Shown here piece by piece: positions 9,460-16,092 of a stretch of DNA of 17,068 nucleotides; the stretch's first letter is position 1, and each line of letters starts with the position of its first letter. The translations under genes were made by a program, and so were the position numbers. Origin of the DNA: Pseudomonadota bacterium (lineage in GTDB: Bacteria; Pseudomonadota; Gammaproteobacteria; Pseudomonadales; Pseudomonadaceae); assembly GCA_023431055.1 (NCBI GenBank), contig JAEYXX010000158.1, positions 1-17,068 of the forward strand. Direction: 5' to 3'. The notes under the pieces were generated by a model. It saw only the letters and a program-made list of their open reading frames with translations, did no database searches and was not told where the DNA came from.

Positions 9460-10590
9460 TCAGTCACGCAACTTGCCGACCATCTGCGCCAGCACCGTCA
9501 ACACGTCCTGCCCCAGCTTCCGTGAGCGAGCGCCGTTCCAGCCAGTACCTGGCTGCGGGCTGTCATCGTGGTCCTTGAATGGCATTTCGATGGTGAACGA
9601 CAGGCAATCGAAGGCTTCGCCCACCGCGTTGCAGGCCAGGGTCAGGTTGGCCTGGCCCGGTTCGTCGCGCGGGTAGCCGAAACGGGTCTGGAACTCCGCG
9701 CCGATACCGACCAGACGGCTGCGGAAGTCCTCCTCCAGCGCAGCCAGACGCGGGGTATAACCTGGATTGCCTTCGCAGCCGGCGGTGAACACATGAGGAA
9801 TTTCCTCGTCACCGTGGATATCGAGAAACAGGTCGACGCCAATGCGCTGCATATGCTGCTGTACGAACAGCACCTCGGGGCTGCGCTCGGAGCTGGCCGA
9901 CTGCCAGGCGCGATTGAGGTCCTGTCCGGCGTAATTGGTGCGCAGATGACCGCGAGAAGCGCCATCCGGGTTCATGTTCGGCACTAGGTAGAACTCGGCC
10001 TCGCGCAGCAAGGCGGCGACCTCGGCATCCTGCGGATTCTGCAGGCGCTCGATCAACCCTTCCATGAACCATTCGGCCATGTGCTCGCCGGGGTGCTGCT
10101 GGGCGATGATCCACAGCTTGCGCGCAGTGTCAGTCTGGCCGCCAACGCGCAGCAGCTGAATATCGCGCCCTTCCAGGCTTCTGCCACAAGCCACCAGCTC
10201 GGCACCGCGTTCCAGCGCCTTGGCGATCAGGCGCTCATGCCGCGCCCGTGGGTAAGGCTCGAAATAGGCGAAGCGCACGCTCTCATGCCCGGCCTGCAAC
10301 TGGAAATGCAACTGACCGTCCTGGTAATGGGTCGGCACGCGAAACCAGTTCTGCTGATCGTAACTGGCCACAGCCTGGTAACCGTCCCAGGCGCCGTTAT
10401 AGGCCGATTGCCCGGCATTGCTCAGGCAAAAGCCATAATCCTGACCAGGCTGCAGGCCATCGACCTGAAAGTGGAACCACTGGAAGTGGTGGCTGTTGAG
10501 GTCCGGCCGCATGGCCAGCAACACATGCTGCGGGTCACTGGCATCGATGACCTGGATATTGCCGCTGTCGAAATCCGCACTAATCTTCAT
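9460..10590 (-). CDS. M14 zinc carboxypeptidase, cytosolic carboxypeptidase-like
   Basis: This is a 376-residue metallo-carboxypeptidase of the bacterial branch of the cytosolic carboxypeptidases (CCP/AGTPBP1-like), the type whose structure is known from P. aeruginosa. Residues 1-115 form the CCP-specific N-terminal beta domain (WFHFQVDGLQPGQDYGF). The peptidase domain follows, with zinc ligands H166 and E169 in QQHPGEHMAEWF and H259 in DIHGDEE, a substrate-binding block NMNPDGASRGHLRTNYAGQDLNRAW (205-229), and catalytic E335 in FTIEMPFKD. All catalytic residues are present. There is no signal peptide, so it should be cytoplasmic. Eukaryotic relatives trim glutamates from tubulin; the bacterial substrate is not known to me. 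The ATG at 10590 has AAGAGG upstream. It diverges from the lipoprotein gene. Confidence 0.92.
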   Translation of the reverse strand: MKISADFDSGNIQVIDASDPQHVLLAMRPDLNSHHFQWFHFQVDGLQPGQDYGFCLSNAGQSAYNGAWDGYQAVASYDQQNWFRVPTHYQDGQLHFQLQAGHESVRFAYFEPYPRARHERLIAKALERGAELVACGRSLEGRDIQLLRVGGQTDTARKLWIIAQQHPGEHMAEWFMEGLIERLQNPQDAEVAALLREAEFYLVPNMNPDGASRGHLRTNYAGQDLNRAWQSASSERSPEVLFVQQHMQRIGVDLFLDIHGDEEIPHVFTAGCEGNPGYTPRLAALEEDFRSRLVGIGAEFQTRFGYPRDEPGQANLTLACNAVGEAFDCLSFTIEMPFKDHDDSPQPGTGWNGARSRKLGQDVLTVLAQMVGKLRD

Positions 10591-10739
10591 GACTGCCTCT
10601 TGAGCGAAATCAGCGCTCAGGATTGCAGCTCATGGTGCGAGTGTGAAGCCGACACTGCACGGAAGGATCAGCGCGAACTATGGTGAGCGAGGCAGGCCTA
10701 ACAGCGACTTGCCTCGATTCTCGCCGGGAGTCCACTGCC

Positions 10740-11276
10740 ATGCCCACGCCATTCAACCTGTTGCACGCCACCACCGCCCTGCTCGCTCTCGTGCTGCTGG
10801 CCGGATGCGCCGGGCGCGAGCCTGACGTAGCCAGGCCCGACGAACAGCCGCAAGCGCAACCGCCCGTCACTCAGACCGAACAGGACCAGTTGCGCCAGCA
10901 GGCCCAACGCGGCGATCTGGACAGCCAGTTCCAGCTCGGCAGCAGTTACTTCGTCGGCCAGCCGGAGAAGAATCTCAAGCAGGCCGAGTACTGGTGGAAG
11001 CAGGCCGCCGACAAGGGCCATGCCATGGCCGCCGTGAGCCTGGCCTATCTCTACACCGGGCGTGACGCACCGGAGTTTGCCAACCAGCGCGACATGCTCA
11101 AGTACCTCAACCAGTCAGCCGCTGCGGGCAACCCGATGGCTCAGCATGTGCTGGGCAACCTCTACCGCCGCGGCGAGGGCGGAGTACCGCGCGACCCGGA
11201 TCAGGCACAACGCCTGTACCAGAGTGCCTGCCAGCAAAACTACGAGCTCTCCTGCACGGCGCTGGGTCGCCAGTAA
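10740..11276 (+). CDS. Sel1-repeat (TPR-like) lipoprotein
   Basis: The 178-residue product starts with a lipoprotein signal peptide ending in the lipobox LAGC, with the lipidated cysteine at residue 23. The next residue is alanine, not aspartate, so outer-membrane sorting is expected. After a proline- and glutamine-rich linker come about three Sel1-like repeats, each with the A-x-x-x-L-x-x-x-Y pattern: AQRGDLDSQFQLGSSYF, AADKGHAMAAVSLAYLY and SAAAGNPMAQHVLGNLYRRGEGGVPRD. Such repeats mediate protein-protein contacts, and the specific role is unknown. The ATG at 10740 is chosen for its GGGAG ribosome-binding sequence and the good signal peptide; the upstream ATG at 10680 would put 20 extra residues in front. 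The 149-bp gap to the divergent M14 gene should hold both promoters, but no convincing pair was found. Confidence 0.88.
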   Translation: MPTPFNLLHATTALLALVLLAGCAGREPDVARPDEQPQAQPPVTQTEQDQLRQQAQRGDLDSQFQLGSSYFVGQPEKNLKQAEYWWKQAADKGHAMAAVSLAYLYTGRDAPEFANQRDMLKYLNQSAAAGNPMAQHVLGNLYRRGEGGVPRDPDQAQRLYQSACQQNYELSCTALGRQ

Positions 11277-11355
11277 CGCTGCCGCAGAGCCAACTCGCGC
11301 GCGAGCCCTGTTACAACTCAGCATGGCCAACGCGCAGCAGGCTTTGAACGGGTTA

Positions 11356-11782
11356 TCAGGGCTGCAGGTCGAACAGCGCCTTGCCGCTTTCCATATCGCA
11401 AGGCGCGGAGAAGTGCTCGTGAAAGATCAGCCAGCGACCGCCCTGGCGGCGCAGGCACTGGGTCACGCGCATCCAGCAGGTTTCCAGCTCGCCCTTGTCA
11501 TTGGTGCCGCCGCAGTGCAGCAGGTAATGAGTGACGCCAAGATCGCCCTCGGCGGTGAACGAACGTCGGCTCGTGCGGTTCGAAACGCCCTTCGCCGCTG
11601 CACATTTCCATGCAGGCCTGCCAATGCGCCTGGTATGCCGGGCGCCCCTGGAAGCGCAGCGGCCCCACAGCATCGTAGGCGACCACGCCTTCCACGTAGT
11701 GACCCATGATGCGTGCCACAGCCTTGCTGCGGCAGGCGTCGGTTCGACTGTTCAGTGCATCTTGCAGTTCATGCTGACTCAT
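11356..11782 (-). pseudogene. NTF2/SnoaL-like protein gene broken by a frameshift
   Basis: Reading from ATG 11782 (AAGGA upstream) gives MSQHELQDALNSRTDACRS to FEPHEPTFV, an NTF2/SnoaL-like small alpha-beta domain. The frame then goes astray. The continuation TAEGDLGVTHYLLHCGGTNDKGE to HEHFSAPCDMESGKALFDLQP is in another frame and ends at the stop 11356-11358. Removing one base near 11558-11559 (plus-strand GGTGAACGAA would become GGTGACGAA) restores TFVTAEGDLGV. The total length of 427 nt is one more than a multiple of three, fitting a single-base insertion; the intact protein would be about 141 residues. It overlaps the truncated YCII gene by 14 bp. A sequencing error is the alternative explanation. 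The enzymatic role of this family member is unknown. Confidence 0.8.
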
Positions 11783-12005
11783 ATCGATTTTCCTTCGTGC
11801 GTGGATTGGGTGACTCAATGGCCAGCTTGCCGCCGCGCATGCGCACGGTGGTGGCGGTCTGCACCGACTGCAGCGCCTCGGCGGCGAGCATGCGCCCGCT
11901 CTCCTGTACTGCATTGGCGTAGGCGAAGCACTCGCTGTCATGCGGGCTGTCGGGGGAGCTGTGCAGCTCCTGTTCGTTGGCGTAAACGAGACAGAGGTAT
12001 TTCAT
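11769..12005 (-). pseudogene. YCII-related (DGPF) protein gene, 3' truncated
   Basis: The ORF from ATG 12005 reads MKYLCLVYANEQEL to ESGRMLAAEALQSVQTATTVRMRGGKLAI, which is the N-terminal half of a YCII/DGPF-domain protein (PF03795). Family members normally continue with a TDGPFAETKE motif and about 50 more residues. Here that motif is missing and the frame ends after a short unrelated tail, giving 78 residues. The lost part is not found nearby in another frame, so a deletion is likelier than a frameshift. The tail runs into the ribosome-binding site and start of the NTF2-like gene, so the deletion may have fused them. In many bacteria DGPF genes neighbour an ECF sigma factor gene; none is seen here. 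Confidence 0.7.
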
Positions 12006-12205
12006 GGCGCGCTCCAGTTCCTGTGCGGTGGGTACTGGATAGTCGAACGCGACGAAGGTATTTCGACATTGGCCGGAAAAACATCGATGAAGCCGATGAA
12101 CGGTAGGGTGCGCCATACACACCGACCGCCCCCGTTTTGAGCCCGCCCCGTCTTGTGCACTGGCGATTAGAAGTCGGCCGGCCGCCTAGATGCGCGCAGC
12201 GAATC
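12006..12205. other. 200-bp gap with a REP-like fragment
   Basis: There is no gene here. The segment near 12102-12122 (GTAGGGTGCGCC followed by ACACACC) looks like a degraded half of a REP family that reads GTAGGGTGCGCC in pseudomonads. A GCCGGCCGGC-type GC-rich palindromic stretch lies near 12176-12186. No terminator with a T-tract is visible after the GntR gene. Confidence 0.4.
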
Positions 12206-12922
12206 CTATTCGGGCACTTCGACGCTGACGTGGATGGCGTCGTGGCGCCAGAACTCCAGGTCGCAGTCGATGATGCGCCCGTACTGGTCGCGGTTGACCC
12301 GGGTAATGCGCAGCGCCGGGCTGCCGGGCGCCACCCTGAGGCTGGCTGCGGCTTCGGCGTGCAGTGCGGTGGGCACCATGTCGAAACGCACGCGACCGTA
12401 GTGGATGCCGTACTCGCTGGCATACAGGTCGGTCAGCGAGCGAGTCAGGTCGAACTCGAGAATGCCGGGGAAGTAGGCCGGATTCAGGTAGTGCTCGACA
12501 TATAGCACCAGGCGCCCGTCGATGCGCCGCGCGCGGCACACCTGATAGACGCTCGACAGCGCAGGCAGCTCCAGCACCTGGCAGATTTCCGCGCTGGCCG
12601 GCATCAAGCGCGCACTCAGGACCTCGGTAGCCGGTACCCGCCCCTGCTCGGCGACCATGGCGTGGAAGTGGGTACGTACCAGAGGGTTGTAGGCCACCCG
12701 TTGCGGCGAAACGAACCAGCCACGACGCTCCTCGCGATAGACCAGCCCCTGCGCCTCCAACTGGCCGAGCGCCTCGCGCAGGGTGATGCGCGTGGTATCG
12801 AACAACTCACTGAGCTTGCGCTCGGCCGGCAACTTGCTGCCGGAGGGCAACAGGCCCCGGTCGATCTGCTCCTGTAACGCGCGGCAGATGATGGTGACGG
12901 CCCGTGGCGCTTCTTCGCGCAT
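12206..12922 (-). CDS. GntR-family regulator, HutC subfamily (UTRA domain)
   Basis: The 238-residue protein has an N-terminal GntR winged helix-turn-helix (about residues 8-75: ALQEQIDRGLLPSGSKLPAERKLSELFDTTRITLREALGQLEAQGLV, then the wing EERRGWFV). A C-terminal UTRA effector-binding domain follows (about 90-235, including YQVCRARRIDGRLVLYVEHYLNPAYFPGILEFDL and LEFWRHDAIHVSVEV). Members include PhnF, HutC and DasR/NagR, usually repressors released by a pathway metabolite. ATG 12922 is preferred over TTG 12925; GGGGAA lies upstream. It diverges from an ABC-transporter operon that it probably controls. A TGGACTAGTCCA palindrome 16 bp before its start suggests autoregulation, and a minus-strand Pho box suggests phosphate control. 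It resembles regulators of phosphonate uptake by context rather than by any diagnostic residue. Confidence 0.9.
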   Translation of the reverse strand: MREEAPRAVTIICRALQEQIDRGLLPSGSKLPAERKLSELFDTTRITLREALGQLEAQGLVYREERRGWFVSPQRVAYNPLVRTHFHAMVAEQGRVPATEVLSARLMPASAEICQVLELPALSSVYQVCRARRIDGRLVLYVEHYLNPAYFPGILEFDLTRSLTDLYASEYGIHYGRVRFDMVPTALHAEAAASLRVAPGSPALRITRVNRDQYGRIIDCDLEFWRHDAIHVSVEVPE

Positions 12923-12937
12923 CAAAATTTCCCCTTT

Positions 12938-12949
12938 TGGACTAGTCCA
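12938..12949. promoter_or_regulatory. Candidate GntR/HutC operator 1
   Basis: TGGACTAGTCCA is a perfect 12-bp palindrome matching 10 of 12 positions of TGGTCTAGACCA, the known operator type of HutC-subfamily proteins such as DasR/NagR. It lies immediately upstream of the ribosome-binding site of the GntR gene. Confidence 0.65.
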
Positions 12950-12991
12950 GCCCCATCACAGGGCAAAAGTCACTTGCTCAGACGGGTTACA

Positions 12992-13025
12992 AGCCTAGGC
13001 AGTCTAGATGACTGATAGATGACAG
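12992..13025 (-). promoter_or_regulatory. Candidate Pho box and promoter facing the GntR gene
   Basis: Read on the minus strand, 13025-13008 is CTGTCATCTATCAGTCAT: two CTGTCAT-type half sites (7/7 and 6/7) separated by four bases, the PhoB-site spacing. Ten bases further is TAGGCT (12997-12992), a weak -10. A CAGTC/GACTG inverted repeat (13000-13014) overlaps it. Confidence 0.6.
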
Positions 13026-13152
13026 CCATGCTGCAAGCACGCCGCATGCCACTGTCACATCCGCTCACGGCCCGCGAAATCAGCTACTTATCCATGGTCT
13101 ACGCTTGATGAGCGCGCCAGTTGACTGCACCTAGACATCTGCCAGCCGTGGC

Positions 13153-13186
13153 CGGACATAAAACTGTCATCGAAGGCGCTTAGATT
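13153..13186 (+). promoter_or_regulatory. Pho box and promoter of the transporter operon
   Basis: CGGACATAAAACTGTCAT (13153-13170) matches 16 of 18 positions of the classical Pho box CTGTCATAAAACTGTCAT, with a perfect second half and perfect A-spacer. TAGATT (13181-13186), a 4/6 match to the -10, begins after exactly 10 bases, the geometry of PhoB-activated promoters in which the second half-site replaces the -35. Transcription would start near 13193. Confidence 0.82.
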
Positions 13187-13200
13187 GGCTCGGGTATTGC

Positions 13201-13212
13201 TGATCTAGACCA
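13201..13212. promoter_or_regulatory. Candidate GntR/HutC operator 2
   Basis: TGATCTAGACCA matches 11 of 12 positions of the HutC-type palindrome TGGTCTAGACCA. It lies 15 bp downstream of the predicted -10 of the Pho promoter, in the first transcribed bases, where a bound repressor would block initiation or elongation. It is 26 bp before the binding-protein start codon. Confidence 0.7.
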
Positions 13213-13238
13213 ACACTCTCACTGCAAAGGAGTTTCCA

Positions 13239-14297
13239 ATGAAACAACTGCTGCTGGCTTCACTGATGGGTTCGGCCATCGCCCTGGCGACTTCCGCCAT
13301 GGCCGAAGGCACCGACTTGCAGGCACTGGAACAGGCTGCACGCGCCGAAGGCGTGGTGAATAGCGTGGGGATGCCCGATAGCTGGGCCAACTGGAAGGAC
13401 ACCTGGAGCGACCTGAATAGCAAGTACGGCCTCAAGCACTCCGACACCGACATGAGCTCGGCACAGGAGATCGCCAAGTTCGCCGCCGAGAAGGACAATG
13501 CCACCGCCGATATTGGTGACGTCGGCGCCGCCTTTGGTCCCATCGCCGTGCAACAGGGCGTGACCCAGCCGTACAAGCCGAGCACCTGGGAACAGATCCC
13601 AAGCTGGGCCAAGGACGCCGATGGCCACTGGATGCTGGCCTACACCGGCTCCATCGCCTTCATCGTCAACAAGCAACTGGTCAAGGATGTACCGAAATCC
13701 TGGGCCGACCTGAAGAACGGCAAGTACCGCGTCGCCATCGGTGACGTCAGCGCCGCCGCCCAGGCCGTGAACGGCGTGCTGGCTGCCGCCATCGCCAACG
13801 GCGGTGACGAGAAAAACATCCAACCGGGCCTGGACTTCTTCGCCGCCATCGCCGAGCAGGGCCGCCTGTCGCTGTCCAACCCGACCATCCAGACCCTGGA
13901 GAAGGGTGAAGTGGAAGTCGGTATCGTCTGGGACTTCAACGGCCTGTCGTACCGCGACCAGATCGACCCCAACCGCTTCGAGGTGCTGATCCCCTCCGAT
14001 GGTTCGGTGATCTCCGGCTACACCACCATCATCAACAAGTACGCCAAGAACCCCAACGCGGCCAAGCTGGCGCGTGAGTACATCCTCTCCGACGCAGGCC
14101 AGATCAACCTGGCCAAAGGCAATGCCCGACCGATCCGCGCCGAGCACCTGACCCTGCCGGCCGAGGTGCAGGCCAAGCTGCTGCCCAACGAGCAGTACGC
14201 CAAGGTCAAGCCAATCGCCGACGCGGCTGCCTGGGAGGCCACCTCCAAGGCACTGCCACAGATGTGGCAAGAGAACGTGATCATCAATATGGAATAA
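13239..14297 (+). CDS. ABC transporter periplasmic substrate-binding protein
   Basis: A 352-residue extracellular solute-binding protein of the iron/thiamine/polyamine/2-aminoethylphosphonate-like class. A Sec signal peptide (cleavage AMA-EG after residue 22) sends it to the periplasm. The body has the expected two-lobe layout with GSIAFIVNKQLVKDVPKSWADLKNGKYRVAIGD near residues 132-169, VGIVWDFNGLSYRDQI, and EYILSDAGQINLAKGNARPIRAEH toward the C-terminus. The start is backed by AAAGGAG (13226-13232) six bases upstream. It is the first gene of an operon headed by a Pho box and a HutC-type operator. The ligand cannot be read off; the Pho box and the downstream phosphatase-superfamily hydrolase point to a phosphorus-containing compound such as a phosphonate or phosphoester. 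REP hairpins separate it from the next gene. Confidence 0.9.
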   Translation: MKQLLLASLMGSAIALATSAMAEGTDLQALEQAARAEGVVNSVGMPDSWANWKDTWSDLNSKYGLKHSDTDMSSAQEIAKFAAEKDNATADIGDVGAAFGPIAVQQGVTQPYKPSTWEQIPSWAKDADGHWMLAYTGSIAFIVNKQLVKDVPKSWADLKNGKYRVAIGDVSAAAQAVNGVLAAAIANGGDEKNIQPGLDFFAAIAEQGRLSLSNPTIQTLEKGEVEVGIVWDFNGLSYRDQIDPNRFEVLIPSDGSVISGYTTIINKYAKNPNAAKLAREYILSDAGQINLAKGNARPIRAEHLTLPAEVQAKLLPNEQYAKVKPIADAAAWEATSKALPQMWQENVIINME

Positions 14298-14310
14298 CCG
14301 GGGCTCGGTG

Positions 14311-14413
14311 GTAGGAGCTTCAGCGGCGACAGTCGCGGCTGAAGCCCCTCCCACAAGCTGCTCCCGCAGCCAATACCTGTAGGAGCGGCTGGGCGGCATA
14401 CCGCTTCAGCCGC
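14311..14413. repeat. Pair of REP hairpins inside the transporter operon
   Basis: The first element has arms GTAGGAGCTTCAGC (14311-14324) and GCTGAAGCCCCTCCCAC (14338-14354), with an inner GCGAC/GTCGC stem. The second has GCGGCTG (14385-14391) with CAGCCGC (14407-14413) and an inner GCGG/CCGC stem (14393-14404). Both have the GTAGGAG(C) edge of pseudomonad REPs and together form a REP doublet filling most of the gap between the binding-protein gene and the hydrolase gene. Such doublets can stabilise upstream mRNA or cause partial termination. Confidence 0.85.
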
Positions 14414-14443
14414 GAAACGCTTCCATCGTCTTCAGGATTCCCC

Positions 14444-15250
14444 ATGCCTTCCAAGGTCATCCTCGTCGTGCTCGACGGCCTCAGCCACTCGGTCGCACAA
14501 CACGCCATGGGCCATCTGCACGCTTGGTGCGACGCCGGGCGCGCGGCCTTCTACCGCCTCGACTGCGAGCTGCCGGCGCTGTCGCGCCCGCTCTACGAGG
14601 CCATCCTCACTGGCGTGCGCCCCATCGACAGCGGCATCGTGCACAACGGCGTTTCGCGCCTGTCGCGCGAACGCAGCCTCTTTCATTACGCCCGCGATGC
14701 CGGTCTGAGCACCGCCGCCGCGGCCTATCACTGGGTCAGCGAGCTGTACAACCGCTCGCCCTTCGTCGCCGTGCGCGACCGGCATACCTGCGATGAATCG
14801 CTGCCGATCCAGCATGGCCACTTCTATTACGCCGACCACTACCCGGACTCGCACCTGTTCGTCGACGCCGAGAGCCTGCGTTTGCAGCACACGCCAGACC
14901 TGCTGCTGGTGCACCCGATGAACATCGACGACGCCGGCCACAAGCACGGCCTGGACAGTTCCCAGTATCGCAACGCCGCACGGATGGCCGATGTGCTGCT
15001 GGCGGACTACCTGCAGAACTGGATCGATGCAGGCTATCAGGTACTGGTCACCGCCGACCACGGCATGAACGTCGACCGCTCGCACAACGGCCTGCTGCCG
15101 GAAGAGCGCCAGGTGCCACTGTTCGTCATCGGTGATGCCTTCAGCCTCGATGCCAATGCGCGCCCACGCCAGCTCGAGCTGTGCGGCAGCATCTGCCAGT
15201 TGCTCGGTGTACCGCACGACAAACCCTACTGCGCGGAGTTGCTGAAATGA
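14444..15250 (+). CDS. Alkaline phosphatase superfamily hydrolase (phosphodiesterase/pyrophosphatase-like)
   Basis: The 268-residue protein belongs to the type I phosphodiesterase/nucleotide pyrophosphatase branch (PF01663), which also includes phosphonoacetate hydrolase. Metal-site residues are visible in order: D11 in VVLDGLS, a probable serine nucleophile S47 in LPALSRPLYEAILTG, D162 and H166 in HPMNIDDAGHKHG, D205-H206 in VTADHGMN, and H214. All expected residues of the two-metal site appear present. There is no signal peptide, so it should act in the cytoplasm on a substrate after import. It is shorter than most NPP enzymes. AGGATT precedes the ATG at 14444. Its stop overlaps the next start as ATGA (15247-15250), so it is co-translated with the permease, tying it to the transporter. 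Phosphodiester, pyrophosphate or phosphonate specificity is undecided. Confidence 0.87.
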   Translation: MPSKVILVVLDGLSHSVAQHAMGHLHAWCDAGRAAFYRLDCELPALSRPLYEAILTGVRPIDSGIVHNGVSRLSRERSLFHYARDAGLSTAAAAYHWVSELYNRSPFVAVRDRHTCDESLPIQHGHFYYADHYPDSHLFVDAESLRLQHTPDLLLVHPMNIDDAGHKHGLDSSQYRNAARMADVLLADYLQNWIDAGYQVLVTADHGMNVDRSHNGLLPEERQVPLFVIGDAFSLDANARPRQLELCGSICQLLGVPHDKPYCAELLK

Positions 15251-16092
15251 GCGCGCCACCCTCCCTGCGTCGCTGGCTGCCGCTGTTGTGCCTGCTGCCC
15301 TTCACCCTGTTCTTCGTGGTGTTCCAGGTGGCGCCGCTGGTGTGGGTGGCGGTCAACAGTCTGAACAGCCCCGCTGGCTGGGGCCTGGGCAATTTCGAGA
15401 AGATCTTCGCCTCCAGGTTCTATATGCAGGCGATCAAGCACAGCCTGGAAATCGCCTTCTGGTCGAGCCTGTTTGGCATGGCCATCGCCATCCTCGGCAG
15501 CTACTCGCTGCGCCAGGTGGACTCGAAGCTGCGCAACTTCGTCATCGCCTTCTCCAACATGACCAGCAACTTCGCCGGGGTGCCGCTGGCCTTCGCCTTC
15601 ATCATCCTGCTTGGCTTCAACGGCGCGCTGACCATCCTGCTCAAGCAGATGGGGGTGATCGAGGACTTCAACCTCTACTCCAAGACCGGCCTGATCGTCC
15701 TTTACACCTACTTCCAGATTCCCCTCGGCGTCTTGCTGCTCTACCCGGCCTTCGACGCCCTGCGCGAAGACTGGCGCGAGTCGGCCGAACTGCTCGGCGC
15801 CAGCACCTGGCAGTTCTGGCGGCACATTGGCCTGCCGGTGCTGACCCCGGCGTTGCTCGGCACCTTCGTCATCCTCCTGGCCAACGCCCTGGGCGCCTAT
15901 GCCACGGTGTATGCACTGACCACCGGCAACTTCAACATCCTGCCGATCCGTATCGCGGCGATGGTCTCCGGCGACATCTTCCTCGACCCGAACATGGCCA
16001 GCGCATTGGCCATGGTGCTGGTCGGCCTGATGACCCTGATCACCCTCGTCCACCAATGGCTGCTGCGCCGGAGCTACCATGTCACCCGCTGA
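15247..16092 (+). CDS. ABC transporter permease 1
   Basis: This 281-residue inner-membrane protein of the binding-protein-dependent permease family (BPD_transp_1) has about six hydrophobic segments: LPLLCLLPFTLFFVVFQVAPLVWVAV at the N-terminus, then stretches around SLFGMAIAILGSY, GVPLAFAFIILLGF, GLIVLYTYFQIPLGVLLLY, LLGTFVILLANALGAY and a final ALAMVLVGLMTLITL. The cytoplasmic EAA loop that contacts the ATPase is ESAELLGASTWQFWRHIGLP from residue 178. The start at 15247 forms an ATGA overlap with the hydrolase stop; a longer in-frame ORF reaching upstream to 15181 is not needed. The 3' end overlaps permease 2 by 14 bp. Confidence 0.92.
   Translation: MSAPPSLRRWLPLLCLLPFTLFFVVFQVAPLVWVAVNSLNSPAGWGLGNFEKIFASRFYMQAIKHSLEIAFWSSLFGMAIAILGSYSLRQVDSKLRNFVIAFSNMTSNFAGVPLAFAFIILLGFNGALTILLKQMGVIEDFNLYSKTGLIVLYTYFQIPLGVLLLYPAFDALREDWRESAELLGASTWQFWRHIGLPVLTPALLGTFVILLANALGAYATVYALTTGNFNILPIRIAAMVSGDIFLDPNMASALAMVLVGLMTLITLVHQWLLRRSYHVTR

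Noticed and set aside
9557..9563. CTGTCAT words inside the M14 gene
   Set aside because: Single half-site within coding sequence with no partner at 11-bp spacing.
13041..13058. Third Pho-box-like sequence (GCCGCAT, four bases, CTGTCAC)
   Set aside because: The second half-site is good but the first is poor, about 10 of 18 matches overall, which is little better than chance.
13127..13138. Additional CTAG-centred possible GntR operator
   Set aside because: Only the CTAG core and two flanking bases match; no palindromic arms.
13260..15259. Long minus-strand open frames opposite the binding-protein and hydrolase genes
   Set aside because: Shadow frames of high-GC coding sequence; the plus strand carries the metal-binding and signal-peptide motifs.
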